Below, one piece after another: positions 52,227-61,328 of a DNA stretch of 63,455 nt (the first letter of the stretch is position 1; every line of letters starts with the position of its first letter). Below the pieces are notes generated by a model. It was not told where the DNA came from. It saw only the letters and a program-made list of their open reading frames with translations, and did no database searches. The position numbers and the translations under genes are program-made. Origin of the DNA: Bradyrhizobium campsiandrae (GTDB lineage Bacteria > Pseudomonadota > Alphaproteobacteria > Rhizobiales > Xanthobacteraceae); the NCBI RefSeq assembly GCF_014529705.1, contig NZ_JAANIH010000051.1, positions 1-63,455 on the forward strand. The letters run 5' to 3'.

Positions 52227-52382
52227 CTAGTCACGCTTCGTCATACGTTCGCGAGGCAAGAGCGCGCCCCGGCGGGCTCGCAACTGCTCGAGCTCCCAGA
52301 TGGCGCGTACAAGGCACGTGCCAAGGCACGAGACAAGGAGCAGCAGGAGAAAGGCCTGATCGGCGGGAGGCATCTGGATCAT
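52227..52382 (-). CDS. Possible 51-residue single-helix membrane protein
   Basis: ATG 52382 to TAG 52227-52229. Residues 10-28 are strongly hydrophobic (AFLLLLLVSCLGTCLVRAIW), followed by a positively charged tail (EQLRARRGALLPRERMTKR), so an N-out/C-in inner-membrane topology is expected. The ribosome site is weak (AAGGGC directly before the ATG). No family recognised; real expression is uncertain. Confidence 0.42.
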   Translation of the reverse strand: MIQMPPADQAFLLLLLVSCLGTCLVRAIWELEQLRARRGALLPRERMTKRD

Positions 52383-52482
52383 GCCCTTGATTAAGCAACG
52401 CCCATGCCATGCGTTCCCGAAAAGGCCTCTGCATCACGCAATGGCGCCTTGCAACCGTAGGGCTGGCAGCCGCCCTTTGCCC

Positions 52483-52725
52483 TCAATGGGTCGTGAACGG
52501 CGGCGGGCGGTCGGGGGCGATGTCGAATGCGCCGAGATGGAATTCCTCGCCGGCGGCCTGATCAGGCTCGGACTGGTGCGCGAGCAGCGTGAATGCTGCT
52601 TGCGGATATTGCTTCCAGATATCGAGATCGCCGGCCGTAATCGTGAGCCAGCCGAACGTGTACATGTAGCGCCCGGGCTCGGTGACCCGGCCAACCCTGT
52701 CCCAGGTGATCTTGTTGACTGCCAT
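52483..52725 (-). CDS. Small hypothetical protein
   Basis: An 80-residue soluble protein from ATG 52725 (MAVNKITWDRVGRVTEPGRY). It is rich in aromatic and acidic residues (YMYTFGWLTITAGDLDIWKQYPQAAFTLL) and ends in an extended Pro-rich tail. No family or localisation signal recognised. An open frame runs further upstream to 52779, but the ATG at 52725 has the more protein-like beginning. Confidence 0.62.
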   Translation of the reverse strand: MAVNKITWDRVGRVTEPGRYMYTFGWLTITAGDLDIWKQYPQAAFTLLAHQSEPDQAAGEEFHLGAFDIAPDRPPPFTTH

Positions 52726-52891
52726 CCGGTCCCCCGATCGCAAGCCCGCAAAACAATGTCCGGCCTGAGGCACGGACATTCAAAAGCTGATCCGGCAATT
52801 GGGCGGCGATAGGGCAGCGATGCGGAGACAAGACGACCCGTTAGTGCCGCGTCCCCATTTCAGGCCGCCATCGGGGCGATCCGGTCCGGCC

Positions 52892-53518
52892 TCAGGCCGG
52901 CTGCGGCAGGCCCTGGCGCACGATCAGCCGGACGAGATCGTCCCGCTGCTGCTTTTCGGCGAATTTGACCGCAAAGCCATTGTCGAATTTGCGGATGACG
53001 CGGCCGACGCACGCACCGACGGCAAGCGGGGTTCCGACCGCCGGGTCGTATTCGCAGGAGATGGCGACGCCGGCCGTGGAGACGTCGATGATGAAGCAGG
53101 GATGGCTGCTGCCGTCGGCGAGGGTCAGGACTGTGTGCGACGCCTGGGGGACGAAGCGGGCGTCGCGCCGCAGCTCCTTGATGCTGTCGTCCTTCTGCTT
53201 CTTTTCGAGCCAAGTCAGCTTTTCCGACATCCAGGCGCGACGTGCCCGCGTCATGTCGAGCTCCATCAGGAAACCCGACTTCATCGTCGCGCTGATGGTA
53301 CACTGGAATTCGCCGAAGTCCTGGAAATAGGAGGTCACGCGCTCGCCGATCTTGCCGACGACCGGCACGTCCACGATCATGCGAAACGGCGACACGCGCT
53401 TGGTCCGGCAGGCGAAGTTTCGCAGCTTGCCCTCACAATCGTACCAGCGATGCAGAGAGTAGCTGCCCGTCACGCTCACTTCCACTGCACGCTGCCTGAG
53501 GAACTCTGCGACGGACAT
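52892..53518 (-). CDS. PilZ-domain protein, probable c-di-GMP effector
   Basis: A 208-residue cytoplasmic protein from ATG 53518 (a TTG 16 codons upstream is possible). The C-terminal PilZ domain (about 110-205) has both binding motifs: RRDAR (R-x-x-x-R) and DVSTAGVAI (D/N-x-S-x-x-G). The N-terminal half (1-100) contains a second PilZ-like or YcgR-N-like beta-barrel (FACRTKRVSPFRMIVDVPVVGKIGERVTSYFQDFG) without clear motifs. It likely couples cyclic di-GMP level to motility or surface functions. Single gene. Confidence 0.82.
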   Translation of the reverse strand: MSVAEFLRQRAVEVSVTGSYSLHRWYDCEGKLRNFACRTKRVSPFRMIVDVPVVGKIGERVTSYFQDFGEFQCTISATMKSGFLMELDMTRARRAWMSEKLTWLEKKQKDDSIKELRRDARFVPQASHTVLTLADGSSHPCFIIDVSTAGVAISCEYDPAVGTPLAVGACVGRVIRKFDNGFAVKFAEKQQRDDLVRLIVRQGLPQPA

Positions 53519-53589
53519 GGGCGCCAAATCGTGTTTCTGATTGTTTCCGTAATTCCACGGTACCAATCAACCTCTAAGCAAATGATACC

Positions 53590-54213
53590 GCCGTTCAGGA
53601 GCAGGGGTAAATTTCCGGTAAACGGACGGCGCGGTGGCGTGCCGGTGGCCGGCGGCAAAATGTCCCTGGTGTCCGGTGCGCGCGTTCACGTGCACGGCAT
53701 TGCAGTGGCGCGCCGCTACCGAGGCTTCCTGAATGGCGATGCTCAGAGAAACCTGAGAATACGCGCCGGGTCGCACGGACCGACACTGTTTCGAGGACGG
53801 TAAATGCAAAGGCAAGCCGGCCACGATAGACCAGGGCGGGTCGCCCGGAGGCATGCATGGCACGAGCCAGGTGGGAAGATAGCCTCGCAACGCCAGAAGC
53901 AGAGCAAACCACCCGAACAGCGAGACGAAGCCCTGATGATATCGGGCCCAACAGCTCCGGGATCAAAGCGGATCCCGATCACGGCGAGCGCGCTTTCGAT
54001 GCGCTCGCCATCAGTCAGGAAGATGAATGCGCCGACATAGATCGGCACGGGCGATCGAAAAAAAGAACGCGATGATGGCTGACAGGACGGCGTAGCCGTC
54101 GGTCGCTGAGAATGTGCCAGACGTTCGTCGACGATCTTCCTGTTGATCTCGCTCCTCAGTTGCGCTTGAGTATCGAAAAGGTCTGGGGGGACCATATCGA
54201 TGTCTATTTTCAT
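53590..54213 (-). pseudogene. Probable decayed membrane-protein gene with frameshifts
   Basis: The 776 bases between 53519 and 54294 lack an intact gene, but protein-like segments occur successively in three minus-strand frames: AVLSAIIAFFF before a T7 run at 54058-54064, IYVGAFIFLTDGERIESALAVI after it, and GFVSLFGWFALLLALRGYLP around 53880-53930. The order and spacing suit one multi-helix membrane protein broken by at least two frameshifts, one at the homopolymer. The family is not recognisable, and a chance origin cannot be excluded. Confidence 0.35.
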
Positions 54214-54294
54214 GGCTACGGCGTCTTGCGCCGCAGCGCTCGATTTTGCAGTTAATTTCAGCGCGATCAGGCTCGACGTGGCCTGTGTCTTGTC

Positions 54295-55746
54295 ATGGAC
54301 ATGACCGTGACGGACGGCTGCCTGTCACCGCGGAAAGCAGGCATTCTCGATCACGCTGGCCGTATCGCCCCGGATCGCGTGGCATGGCGCGAGAAGAACC
54401 GCTTTTTCCACGACGAGGACGAGCGCTATCTCCGCTTTCTGATCCCACCGGGAAGTCGCGTCCTCGACATCGGCTGCGGTATTGGCGATACGCTTGCGAG
54501 CCTCGCGCCGTCGCATGGCGTCGGGCTCGATTTCTGTGGCAGGCAAATCGCGATCGCGCGGCAGCGCCACCCCGATCTTACCTTCGTCGAGGGCGATGCC
54601 GAGGACGTCGTGACACTCGGGGCGCTGCAAGGTCCGTTCGACTACATCCTCGTGCTCGATACGATCGGGTCGATGGAGGACTGTCAGAAGTTCATCGCCC
54701 AGCTGCATCCGTTCTGTACGCGGGACACGCGCCTGGTGATCGGTTACTTCTCGCATCTCTGGTATCCCCTGCTGAAATTCGCCGAACTCGTCGGCCTGCG
54801 GATGCCGCAGCCGGAGCAGAACGTGCTGTCGCCGGCCGATTTGCGCAGCCTTGCCAGGCTCGCGGATTTCGATCCCGTAAAATCGGAGCAACGCGTGCTT
54901 TCGCCGATCGCGATGTTCGGGCTTGGCCGCTTTCTCAATCGCTTCGTCAGCGTGCTGCCGGGGATCCGGCAGCTGGCGCTGCGGCACTATCTGGTGGCAC
55001 GCTCGAGCCGCAGGGCACGAGAAGAGTTTGCTTCGGTCACCATCGTCGTCCCGGCGCGCAACGAGCGCGGCAATATCGAGCCTGCGGTCGCGCGCATTCC
55101 AGACTTCTGCAGCGATATCGAGATCATCTTCATCGAAGGCCACAGCCAGGACGGGACTTTCGAGGAAATGGAGCGCGTCAAGCAGGCGTATCCGTCCAAG
55201 GACATCAAGGTGATGCGCCAACCCGGCAAGGGCAAAGCCGACGCCGTCTTCACCGCATTCGACGCGGCGCGTGGCGACGTGCTGATCATTCTCGACGCCG
55301 ACTTGACCATGCCGCCGGAGCAGCTTCCGAAGTTCGTCGAGGCGCTGCTGTCGGGCAAGGGCGAGTTCGTCAATGGATCGCGTCTGGTCTATCCGATGGA
55401 CGAAGGCGCGATGCGCTTTCTCAACCTGATCGCCAACAAGATCTTCTCCTATCTGTTCTCCTGGCTGCTCAACCAGCGCTACACCGACACGCTGTGCGGC
55501 ACGAAGGTCCTGCGCCGCAGCGACTATCAGCGCCTGAAGGCCGGCAAGGCCTATTTCGGCGATTTCGATCCGTTCGGCGATTTCGACCTGATCTTCGGCG
55601 CATCGAAGCTCAACTTGAAATCAGTGGATCTCCCGATCCGCTACGCCGCACGCACCTATGGCGAAACACAGATCTCGAGATTTCGCCATGGCTGGATGCT
55701 GCTCAAGATGGTGGCTTTCGCCTTCCTCAAGATCAAGGCGATCTAG
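54295..55746 (+). CDS. Fusion of SAM-dependent methyltransferase and family 2 glycosyltransferase
   Basis: A 483-residue protein. Residues 50-180 form a class I methyltransferase domain (RVLDIGCGIGDTLASLA at 55-71, VEGDAEDV, FDYILVLDTIG). Residues 245-470 form a GT2 domain of the DPM1/GtrB type: VTIVVPARNERGNIEPAV, the DxD motif ILDADLTMPPEQ, the product region GTKVLRR and YGETQISRFRHGW near the end. The GT2 part probably transfers a sugar to a polyprenyl phosphate, and the methyltransferase would methylate the sugar or lipid. The GT-C-like membrane gene follows after 23 bp, so both should act on one lipid-linked sugar. Confidence 0.88.
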   Translation: MDMTVTDGCLSPRKAGILDHAGRIAPDRVAWREKNRFFHDEDERYLRFLIPPGSRVLDIGCGIGDTLASLAPSHGVGLDFCGRQIAIARQRHPDLTFVEGDAEDVVTLGALQGPFDYILVLDTIGSMEDCQKFIAQLHPFCTRDTRLVIGYFSHLWYPLLKFAELVGLRMPQPEQNVLSPADLRSLARLADFDPVKSEQRVLSPIAMFGLGRFLNRFVSVLPGIRQLALRHYLVARSSRRAREEFASVTIVVPARNERGNIEPAVARIPDFCSDIEIIFIEGHSQDGTFEEMERVKQAYPSKDIKVMRQPGKGKADAVFTAFDAARGDVLIILDADLTMPPEQLPKFVEALLSGKGEFVNGSRLVYPMDEGAMRFLNLIANKIFSYLFSWLLNQRYTDTLCGTKVLRRSDYQRLKAGKAYFGDFDPFGDFDLIFGASKLNLKSVDLPIRYAARTYGETQISRFRHGWMLLKMVAFAFLKIKAI

Positions 55747-55769
55747 GCCGTGGCAGTCGCGGTTCGACG

Positions 55770-57413
55770 ATGATGCCGGTTGCCTCGTGTTTTCCCGACG
55801 CAGGCGCAAGTGCTAGGATCAGAACGCTGCTGATCCTCATCGTGCCGTCACTGTATCTGGCGGCGACGCTGCTCTATTCGGTGAAGCAAGCGGTTTGGGG
55901 CGTCCAGGTCGATCCGGAATCGGCCTACACCATGAACGGGCTGGCGGCGGCGGCGGGCTACGGCTCGCTGAAGTTCGATCATCCGGGAACGACGACGACG
56001 CTGCTCGTCGAGCTGGTCATCAGAAGCTGGAGCCTGGTGGCCCGCACTGAGGATGTCGTCGCGTTCGGGCTTCAACATTACGATGCGATCACATGGGCGG
56101 CACGGACCTGCGAGGCGCTGGTGCTGACAGGCGCGCTGCTGGCAGGCGGGCTTATCGTCGGGCGGACGACGCAGAGCGCGGTCGCCGCAATGCTGTTTCA
56201 GGCCGGCGCGTTCGTTCATTCCGACGCGTTTCACTACCAAACGGTGCTGGCGCCGGAAAGTCTGATGGCCGCGATCGCGCTGTTCGGCATGGCGATCGTG
56301 ATCAAGGCTGCGCTGGATACACATCCGCCGACGGCAGGTCTCGGCGTCTTGTCCGGGGCGATGTTCGCGCTCGGCTTCTCGACCAAATATCTCTATCTGC
56401 CGCAAGCCCTGTTCGCCGTGTGCTTGCTCAGAAACAGGCGCGCTTTGGTTGCGGCCATGATCGCGGGGACGATCGGCTTCATTGGCTTCAATCTGATCTT
56501 CAACCCGGGAACGATTACGCGCGGCTTCGGATGGCTTGTGCAAATCGCGACCCACAAGGGATATTACGGCGAGGGCGAGGCGGGGTTCATCGACTTCGGA
56601 ACGTTCTGGTCCAACATGGGCGAGATCACCGCATCAGCGTCCGTGGTGGCCGGCATCTATGTCGCTGCTGCGGGCACGGCGCTGGCTTGGTGCGTCAGGA
56701 GCCGGAGCTGGCGCGATCCGGTCAGCCTAACGCTTGGTGCGGCCGCCCTGATCTACGCCGCCCACCTCGTGGCGACATCGAAGCATTTTGCGCTTCACTA
56801 CATGCTGGCGCCGTGGGTCCAGACCGGGGGCGTGCTGGTCCTGGTCGTGGTACAGCTCAGGCGTCTGGCGCCCGCTCTTTCGGCGGTTGCGCTGAGCCTC
56901 GTGGCGAGCAGTCTCTGCGTCGTGATGGGCGGGGTGACGCTGGTCGACGCCCGCACTGCCGCGCTTCGCCAGTCCGGGCTGAACGCGATCGGGGGGAGGC
57001 TCTCGAAGGCTGTGGTCGCGGCCGGTCCCGCTTGCGCCAACGTCTCCGGCATGTTCGTGCGCGCGCCGGAGAACGACATGAACCACGGCTGGGACATGAC
57101 GCTGCAGCTCTGGGGCGACCGGGCGATGCGAGAGAGGTTCTCTGCGGCCTATGCGAGCGCCTTCACGGCGCCGCTGCTGGACCACAACACCTACACGCAC
57201 GTTCTCAAGAATAATTTTCGTCCGTACAGCTACGCGAAGCTCGCGCTGGACTATCCCTGCATCATCGTCCGCTCGGCGGTGGAGCTCGACGCCGAAAATG
57301 CGATCGGGCTGCTGGCGCTCAAGCCGGACCATTGCGAGATCGAGGGGATTCACGTCTATAGCGTGGGGCTTGCCTGCGCAAAGGTGCAGAGCAGTTTCCT
57401 CGATGCGCGGTGA
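55770..57413 (+). CDS. Multi-helix membrane protein, GT-C/ArnT-like glycosyltransferase candidate
   Basis: A 547-residue protein from ATG 55770 with about 10-11 hydrophobic helices in the first 400 residues and a soluble C-terminal domain (400-547, with Cys residues in PACANVSGMF, YPCIIV, DHCEIEG and GLACAK). Acidic residues in the first loop (VDPESAYTMNGLA, with FDHPGTTTTLL) fit the Asp/Glu of GT-C enzymes that use polyprenyl-phosphate sugars. It pairs with the upstream MT-GT2 fusion: that gene would build the lipid donor and this one transfer the sugar on the periplasmic side. Assignment rests on topology and context. Confidence 0.7.
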   Translation: MMPVASCFPDAGASARIRTLLILIVPSLYLAATLLYSVKQAVWGVQVDPESAYTMNGLAAAAGYGSLKFDHPGTTTTLLVELVIRSWSLVARTEDVVAFGLQHYDAITWAARTCEALVLTGALLAGGLIVGRTTQSAVAAMLFQAGAFVHSDAFHYQTVLAPESLMAAIALFGMAIVIKAALDTHPPTAGLGVLSGAMFALGFSTKYLYLPQALFAVCLLRNRRALVAAMIAGTIGFIGFNLIFNPGTITRGFGWLVQIATHKGYYGEGEAGFIDFGTFWSNMGEITASASVVAGIYVAAAGTALAWCVRSRSWRDPVSLTLGAAALIYAAHLVATSKHFALHYMLAPWVQTGGVLVLVVVQLRRLAPALSAVALSLVASSLCVVMGGVTLVDARTAALRQSGLNAIGGRLSKAVVAAGPACANVSGMFVRAPENDMNHGWDMTLQLWGDRAMRERFSAAYASAFTAPLLDHNTYTHVLKNNFRPYSYAKLALDYPCIIVRSAVELDAENAIGLLALKPDHCEIEGIHVYSVGLACAKVQSSFLDAR

Positions 57414-57762
57414 CGGGATCTAGCCGGGTGGCGAAGCCGTTTTGATGGTGAAGATGAGATCGAGGGTGCCACGGTGACAGCAGTTCCCGAGCACTCGACG
57501 TGGGCGATGTTGGTCCAGGCCGGTCGCCGACCGCGTGGTTGAGGCGCGGCAGCAGGTCGGCGGCGCCGCGGCGCTGTAAATCGCATCGCAACTCCCGTCG
57601 GTGACTTGGAAATATCGCCGGCACCCGCTTGGCGCTCGGCCAGGCCGCAAGTCCAAGTGCCGCGCCAGTCGGTTTACCATGCTCTCGACGTGTCGATGAC
57701 AATTAACTCGATCGCAATGATGTGCGCCCGTTGTGGCATTCGGCAAAATCGGGCAATTGGCA
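57414..57762. other. Non-coding gap upstream of the serralysin-like gene
   Basis: I see no supported gene here. The part after 57690 (TGACAATTAACTCGATCG) is more AT-rich and may contain the promoter of the RTX protease gene; no operator or repeat was recognised. Confidence 0.45.
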
Positions 57763-60700
57763 ATGGCGAGTGTGGTATCGATAAGCGCGACGGGCAATCA
57801 AGACATCGATGGCCTGTTGGGTGGAACTGCTTGGTCAGGAGTCGTCACCTACAGCTTTCCCGACTCGCCCTCCGTCTACTCTGCCAATTACGGCTACGGT
57901 GAAGTTACAGACCCGTATTTTTCTGCGATCCCGGACGCGCTGAAATTTGCGGTCAACTACGCCGTGAGTTTGGTGATGGCTTATACCGATCTGGTCGTGC
58001 AGTTTGCCGGGACGGGAACCGCGGACATCATGGTCGCACAGACCTCGGTGGTCAATCCGACCTCTTGGGCCTACCTGCCGGATCCAAATTATTCCGAAGG
58101 TGGCGATGCGTGGTTTGGAACAGCCTATGATTTCTCGCAGGCCTTAGCGGGCAACTACGAATTTGCGGACGCACTCCATGAGCTCGGACATTCATTTGGG
58201 CTGAAGCACAGCCAGGATGGAGGAGGGGTCGCCGACGTTGCCGTGCCGGCGAACCACGACGATCTCGAATATACCGTGATGAGCTACCGCAGCTACGCGG
58301 GAGCAGACGTCACCGGTGTCTACGCCAATGAGGCGTTCGGATATCCGCAGACCTATATGGCAAACGACATCCTCGCTCTTCAGACGATGTATGGTGCCAA
58401 TTTCACCACCCACAATGAGAACTCGGTCTACACTTGGAATCCGACTACAGGTCAGGAGTATATCAATGGTGTCGCCCAGCTCCCGCCAGGCGATGGCAGC
58501 GGTGGGGCAGCCAACCGCATCTTCGAAACCATCTGGGATGGCGGGGGCGTCGATACCTACGATCTTTCGAATTACTCGACCGACTTGACGATTGACCTCA
58601 ATCCCGGTGCGGCCTCCGTCTTTTCGACTGCTCAACTCGCGTCTTTAGGAGATGGTCACTACGCGTCGGGGAATGTCTACAACGCCTATTTGTATGATGG
58701 CGACCCGCGCTCATACATCGAGAACGCGATCGGTGGCTCCGGCAATGATTCGATCAGCGGCAATGCGGTCGCGAACGTATTGGATGGCGGTGCGGGCGAC
58801 GATACGATCACCGGCGGTGGAGGCAACGACACCATCATCGGCGGCTCGGGCACAGATACGGCGGTCTATTCCGGCGCGAAGGCGAATTACACCGTCTCCT
58901 ATAATTCGGCCACCCAGACTTTTACGATAACGGATCTTCGGCCTGGTACGCCTGACGGGACGGACATCGTTTCCGGTGTCGAGTACTTCGCGTTCTCTGA
59001 TGGCACTGTTTCGAGTGCAACATTCATCACCGCCGCGAACGTTGCACCGGTCGTCAGCGCCGCGGATCTCGTCGCTGCGCACAATCAAAGCATTGCAGCC
59101 TCGAGCCTGTTCTCGGTCAGCGATGCTGACGGCGACACCATCACCGCCTATCGCTTCCTGGACTCGACGACCGATGCCGGCAGCGGACACTTCGTCGTCA
59201 ATGGTGTAGCCCAAGGCAGCAACCAGAACATCGACGTCACCGCCGCGCAACTCGCCAACACCACGTTTCAAAGCGGCGTCGTGTCGGACGATCTCTGGGT
59301 CCAGGCTTTCGACGGTACCGCCTGGAGCGCCTGGAAGGAATTCCACGTCAATCCGGCGGCCAACCATGCCCCGGTGGTGGCGGCTTCGGATATCGCAGTC
59401 ACGCACAACCAGACCATCGCGGCCTCGGGCCTGTTCTCGGTCAGCGACGCCGATGGCGACAGCATGACCGCCTATCGGTTCTGGGACTCGACGGCCAGCG
59501 CCAGCAGCGGCCATTTTGTCGTCAATGGTGTGGCCCAGGGCGCCAACCAGAACATCGACGTCACCGCAGCGCAGCTAGCCGGCACCACGTTTCAAAGCGG
59601 TGTCGTCTCGGACGATCTCTGGGTGCAGGCTTTCGACGGTGTCGCCTGGAGCGCCTGGAAGGAATTCCACGTCAACCCGGCGGCCAACCATGCCCCGGTG
59701 GTGGCGGCTTCAGACATTGCAGCCACGCACAACCAGACCATCGCGGCCTCGAGCCTGTTCTCGGTCAGCGACGCCGACGGCGACAGCATGACCGCCTATC
59801 GCTTCTGGGATTCGACCACAGATGCCAGCAGCGGGCACTTCGTCGTCAATGGTGTGGTTCAGGGCGCCAATCAGAACATCGACGTCACCGCAGCCCAGCT
59901 CGCCGGCACCACCTTCCAAAGCGGCGCCGTCTCCGACGATTTGTGGGTGCAAGTCTTCGACGGAACGACTTGGAGCGCCTGGAAGGAATTCCACGTCAAC
60001 GCGCCGGTCAACCATGCCCCGGTGGTGGCGGCTTCAGACATTGCAGCCACGCACAACCAGACCATCGCGGCTTCCAGCCTGTTCTCGGTCAGCGATGCCG
60101 ATGGCGACAGCATGACCGCCTATCGCTTCTGGGATTCGACCACCGATGCCAGCAGCGGGCACTTCGTCGTCAATGGCGTGGCTCAGGGCGCCAATCAGAA
60201 CATCGACGTCACCGCAGCCCAGCTCGCCGGCACCACGTTCCAGAGCGGCGCCGTCTCCGACGATCTCTGGGTGCAGGCCTTTGACGGCACGGCCTGGAGC
60301 GCCTGGAAAGAGTTCCATATCAACGCGCCCGTCAATCACGCTCCCGTCGTGTCGGCGTCCGACGTCGTCGCCACCTCCAACCAGACCATCGCGGCATCAA
60401 GTCTGTTCTCGGTCAGCGACGCGGACGGCGACAGCATGACAGCCTACCGCTTCTGGGACTCGACGGCCGATGCCAGCAGCGGTCATTTCATCGTCAATGG
60501 CGTCACACAGGGCACCAATCAGAACATCAACGTCACTGCAGCCCAGCTCGCCAGCACGACGTTCCAGAGCGGCACGGTCTCCGACGATCTCTGGGTGCAG
60601 GCCTTCGACGGAACGACGTGGGGCGCCTGGAAGGAGTTTCACGTCAATCCGCCGGTCAACCATGCTCCCATCGTGTCGGCGTCCGATGTCGCCGCCTCCC

Positions 60701-60978
60701 ACAACCAGACCATCGCGGCATCGAGCCTGTTCTCGGTCAGCGATGCCGATGGCGACAGCATGACTGCCTATCGCTTCTGGGACTCGACGGCCGACGCCAG
60801 CAGCGGGCATTTCGTCGTCAACGGCGTGACACAGGGCACCAATCAGAACATCAACGTCACCGCGGCCCAGCTCGCCAGCACCACGTTCCAGAGCGGCGCG
60901 GTCTCCGATGATCTCTGGGTGCAGGCCTTTGACGGCACGGCCTGGAGTGCCTGGAAGGAGTTTCACATTGTGGTGTGA
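57763..60978 (+). CDS. Serralysin-like RTX metalloprotease with six 108-residue repeats
   Basis: A 1071-residue protein from ATG 57763 (GTG 57733 is possible). It has no Sec signal. Residues 1-250 form an M10 domain with zinc motif HELGHSFGLKH (His139, Glu140, His143, His149) and Met-turn YTVMSYRSY. Residues about 323-365 hold Ca-binding RTX nonapeptides (GGAGDDTITGGGGNDTI). Residues 425-1071 consist of six near-identical 108-residue repeats, each with a SVSDADGD...YRFxDST core and a FDGTxWSAWKEFHV end. The C-terminus (KEFHIVV) fits a type I secretion signal. It is probably exported by an HlyBD-type system that is not in the window. Targets unknown. Confidence 0.9.
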   Translation: MASVVSISATGNQDIDGLLGGTAWSGVVTYSFPDSPSVYSANYGYGEVTDPYFSAIPDALKFAVNYAVSLVMAYTDLVVQFAGTGTADIMVAQTSVVNPTSWAYLPDPNYSEGGDAWFGTAYDFSQALAGNYEFADALHELGHSFGLKHSQDGGGVADVAVPANHDDLEYTVMSYRSYAGADVTGVYANEAFGYPQTYMANDILALQTMYGANFTTHNENSVYTWNPTTGQEYINGVAQLPPGDGSGGAANRIFETIWDGGGVDTYDLSNYSTDLTIDLNPGAASVFSTAQLASLGDGHYASGNVYNAYLYDGDPRSYIENAIGGSGNDSISGNAVANVLDGGAGDDTITGGGGNDTIIGGSGTDTAVYSGAKANYTVSYNSATQTFTITDLRPGTPDGTDIVSGVEYFAFSDGTVSSATFITAANVAPVVSAADLVAAHNQSIAASSLFSVSDADGDTITAYRFLDSTTDAGSGHFVVNGVAQGSNQNIDVTAAQLANTTFQSGVVSDDLWVQAFDGTAWSAWKEFHVNPAANHAPVVAASDIAVTHNQTIAASGLFSVSDADGDSMTAYRFWDSTASASSGHFVVNGVAQGANQNIDVTAAQLAGTTFQSGVVSDDLWVQAFDGVAWSAWKEFHVNPAANHAPVVAASDIAATHNQTIAASSLFSVSDADGDSMTAYRFWDSTTDASSGHFVVNGVVQGANQNIDVTAAQLAGTTFQSGAVSDDLWVQVFDGTTWSAWKEFHVNAPVNHAPVVAASDIAATHNQTIAASSLFSVSDADGDSMTAYRFWDSTTDASSGHFVVNGVAQGANQNIDVTAAQLAGTTFQSGAVSDDLWVQAFDGTAWSAWKEFHINAPVNHAPVVSASDVVATSNQTIAASSLFSVSDADGDSMTAYRFWDSTADASSGHFIVNGVTQGTNQNINVTAAQLASTTFQSGTVSDDLWVQAFDGTTWGAWKEFHVNPPVNHAPIVSASDVAASHNQTIAASSLFSVSDADGDSMTAYRFWDSTADASSGHFVVNGVTQGTNQNINVTAAQLASTTFQSGAVSDDLWVQAFDGTAWSAWKEFHIVV
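59038..60978 (+). repeat. Six 324-bp tandem coding repeats
   Basis: Units begin at 59038, 59362, 59686, 60010, 60334 and 60658, each 324 bp (108 codons), the last 3 bases short of a full unit including the stop. Units 2-4 are almost identical in DNA and units 5-6 resemble each other more, indicating recent internal duplications in blocks. The count is likely to vary between strains. Confidence 0.93.
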
Positions 60979-61025
60979 ACGGCAGGCGGCGCCCGACAAT
61001 CCCGGTCAGATCTCGCCGCCTTGAG

Positions 61026-61100
61026 TGGCGCTCCCTAGCGGAATCGAACCGCTCTCTCCACCGTGAAAGGGTGGCGTCCTAACCGATAGACGAAGGGAGC
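61026..61100 (-). tRNA. tRNA-Glu (anticodon UUC)
   Basis: On the minus strand a 75-base cloverleaf starts GCTCCCT and closes with AGGGAGC, then discriminator G and encoded CCA. The anticodon loop CTTTCAC gives anticodon TTC for Glu. The T-arm GGTTCGATTCC is standard. It reads toward the serralysin-like gene, 47 bases away; tRNA genes are common integration sites, but no integrase or direct repeat is seen. Confidence 0.96.
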
Positions 61101-61328
61101 AAACGCAAGGCCTGACAGCATATGGCGACAGGCCCGCTGGCCGCCTGAATCGTGCCCGGCGGCTTGCAGCGGGCGAACGTATAGTGGCCTTTGGGCCCGT
61201 GGGCAAGCCGTCCCGGAACGCTCTTTTGGCGGCGGTGGATAGCCCGTCCCGGGACCGTTCGGGCGGTGATTTCAACGATTTCTTAGGGTTCCCTGAGCTA
61301 GCGCTGGGGGACGGGAGACCTTTCGTCA

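Noticed and set aside
54246..55769. Upstream extension of the GT-C-like frame by 508 codons
   Set aside because: The extension overlaps the methyltransferase-GT2 gene in another frame and has no protein-like features; the membrane protein starts at 55770.
57420..57797. Minus-strand 125-codon frame in the gap before the serralysin-like gene
   Set aside because: Low-complexity Arg/Pro/Thr sequence without ribosome site or domain, overlapping the serralysin start region.
59038..60978. Regular repeats considered as CRISPR or satellite DNA
   Set aside because: Units are 324 bp, in frame and translated as protein domains, with no spacer pattern.
61026..61100. tRNA-Glu as the attachment site of an integrated element
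   Set aside because: No integrase, no direct repeat of the tRNA 3' end and no phage-like genes within the window.
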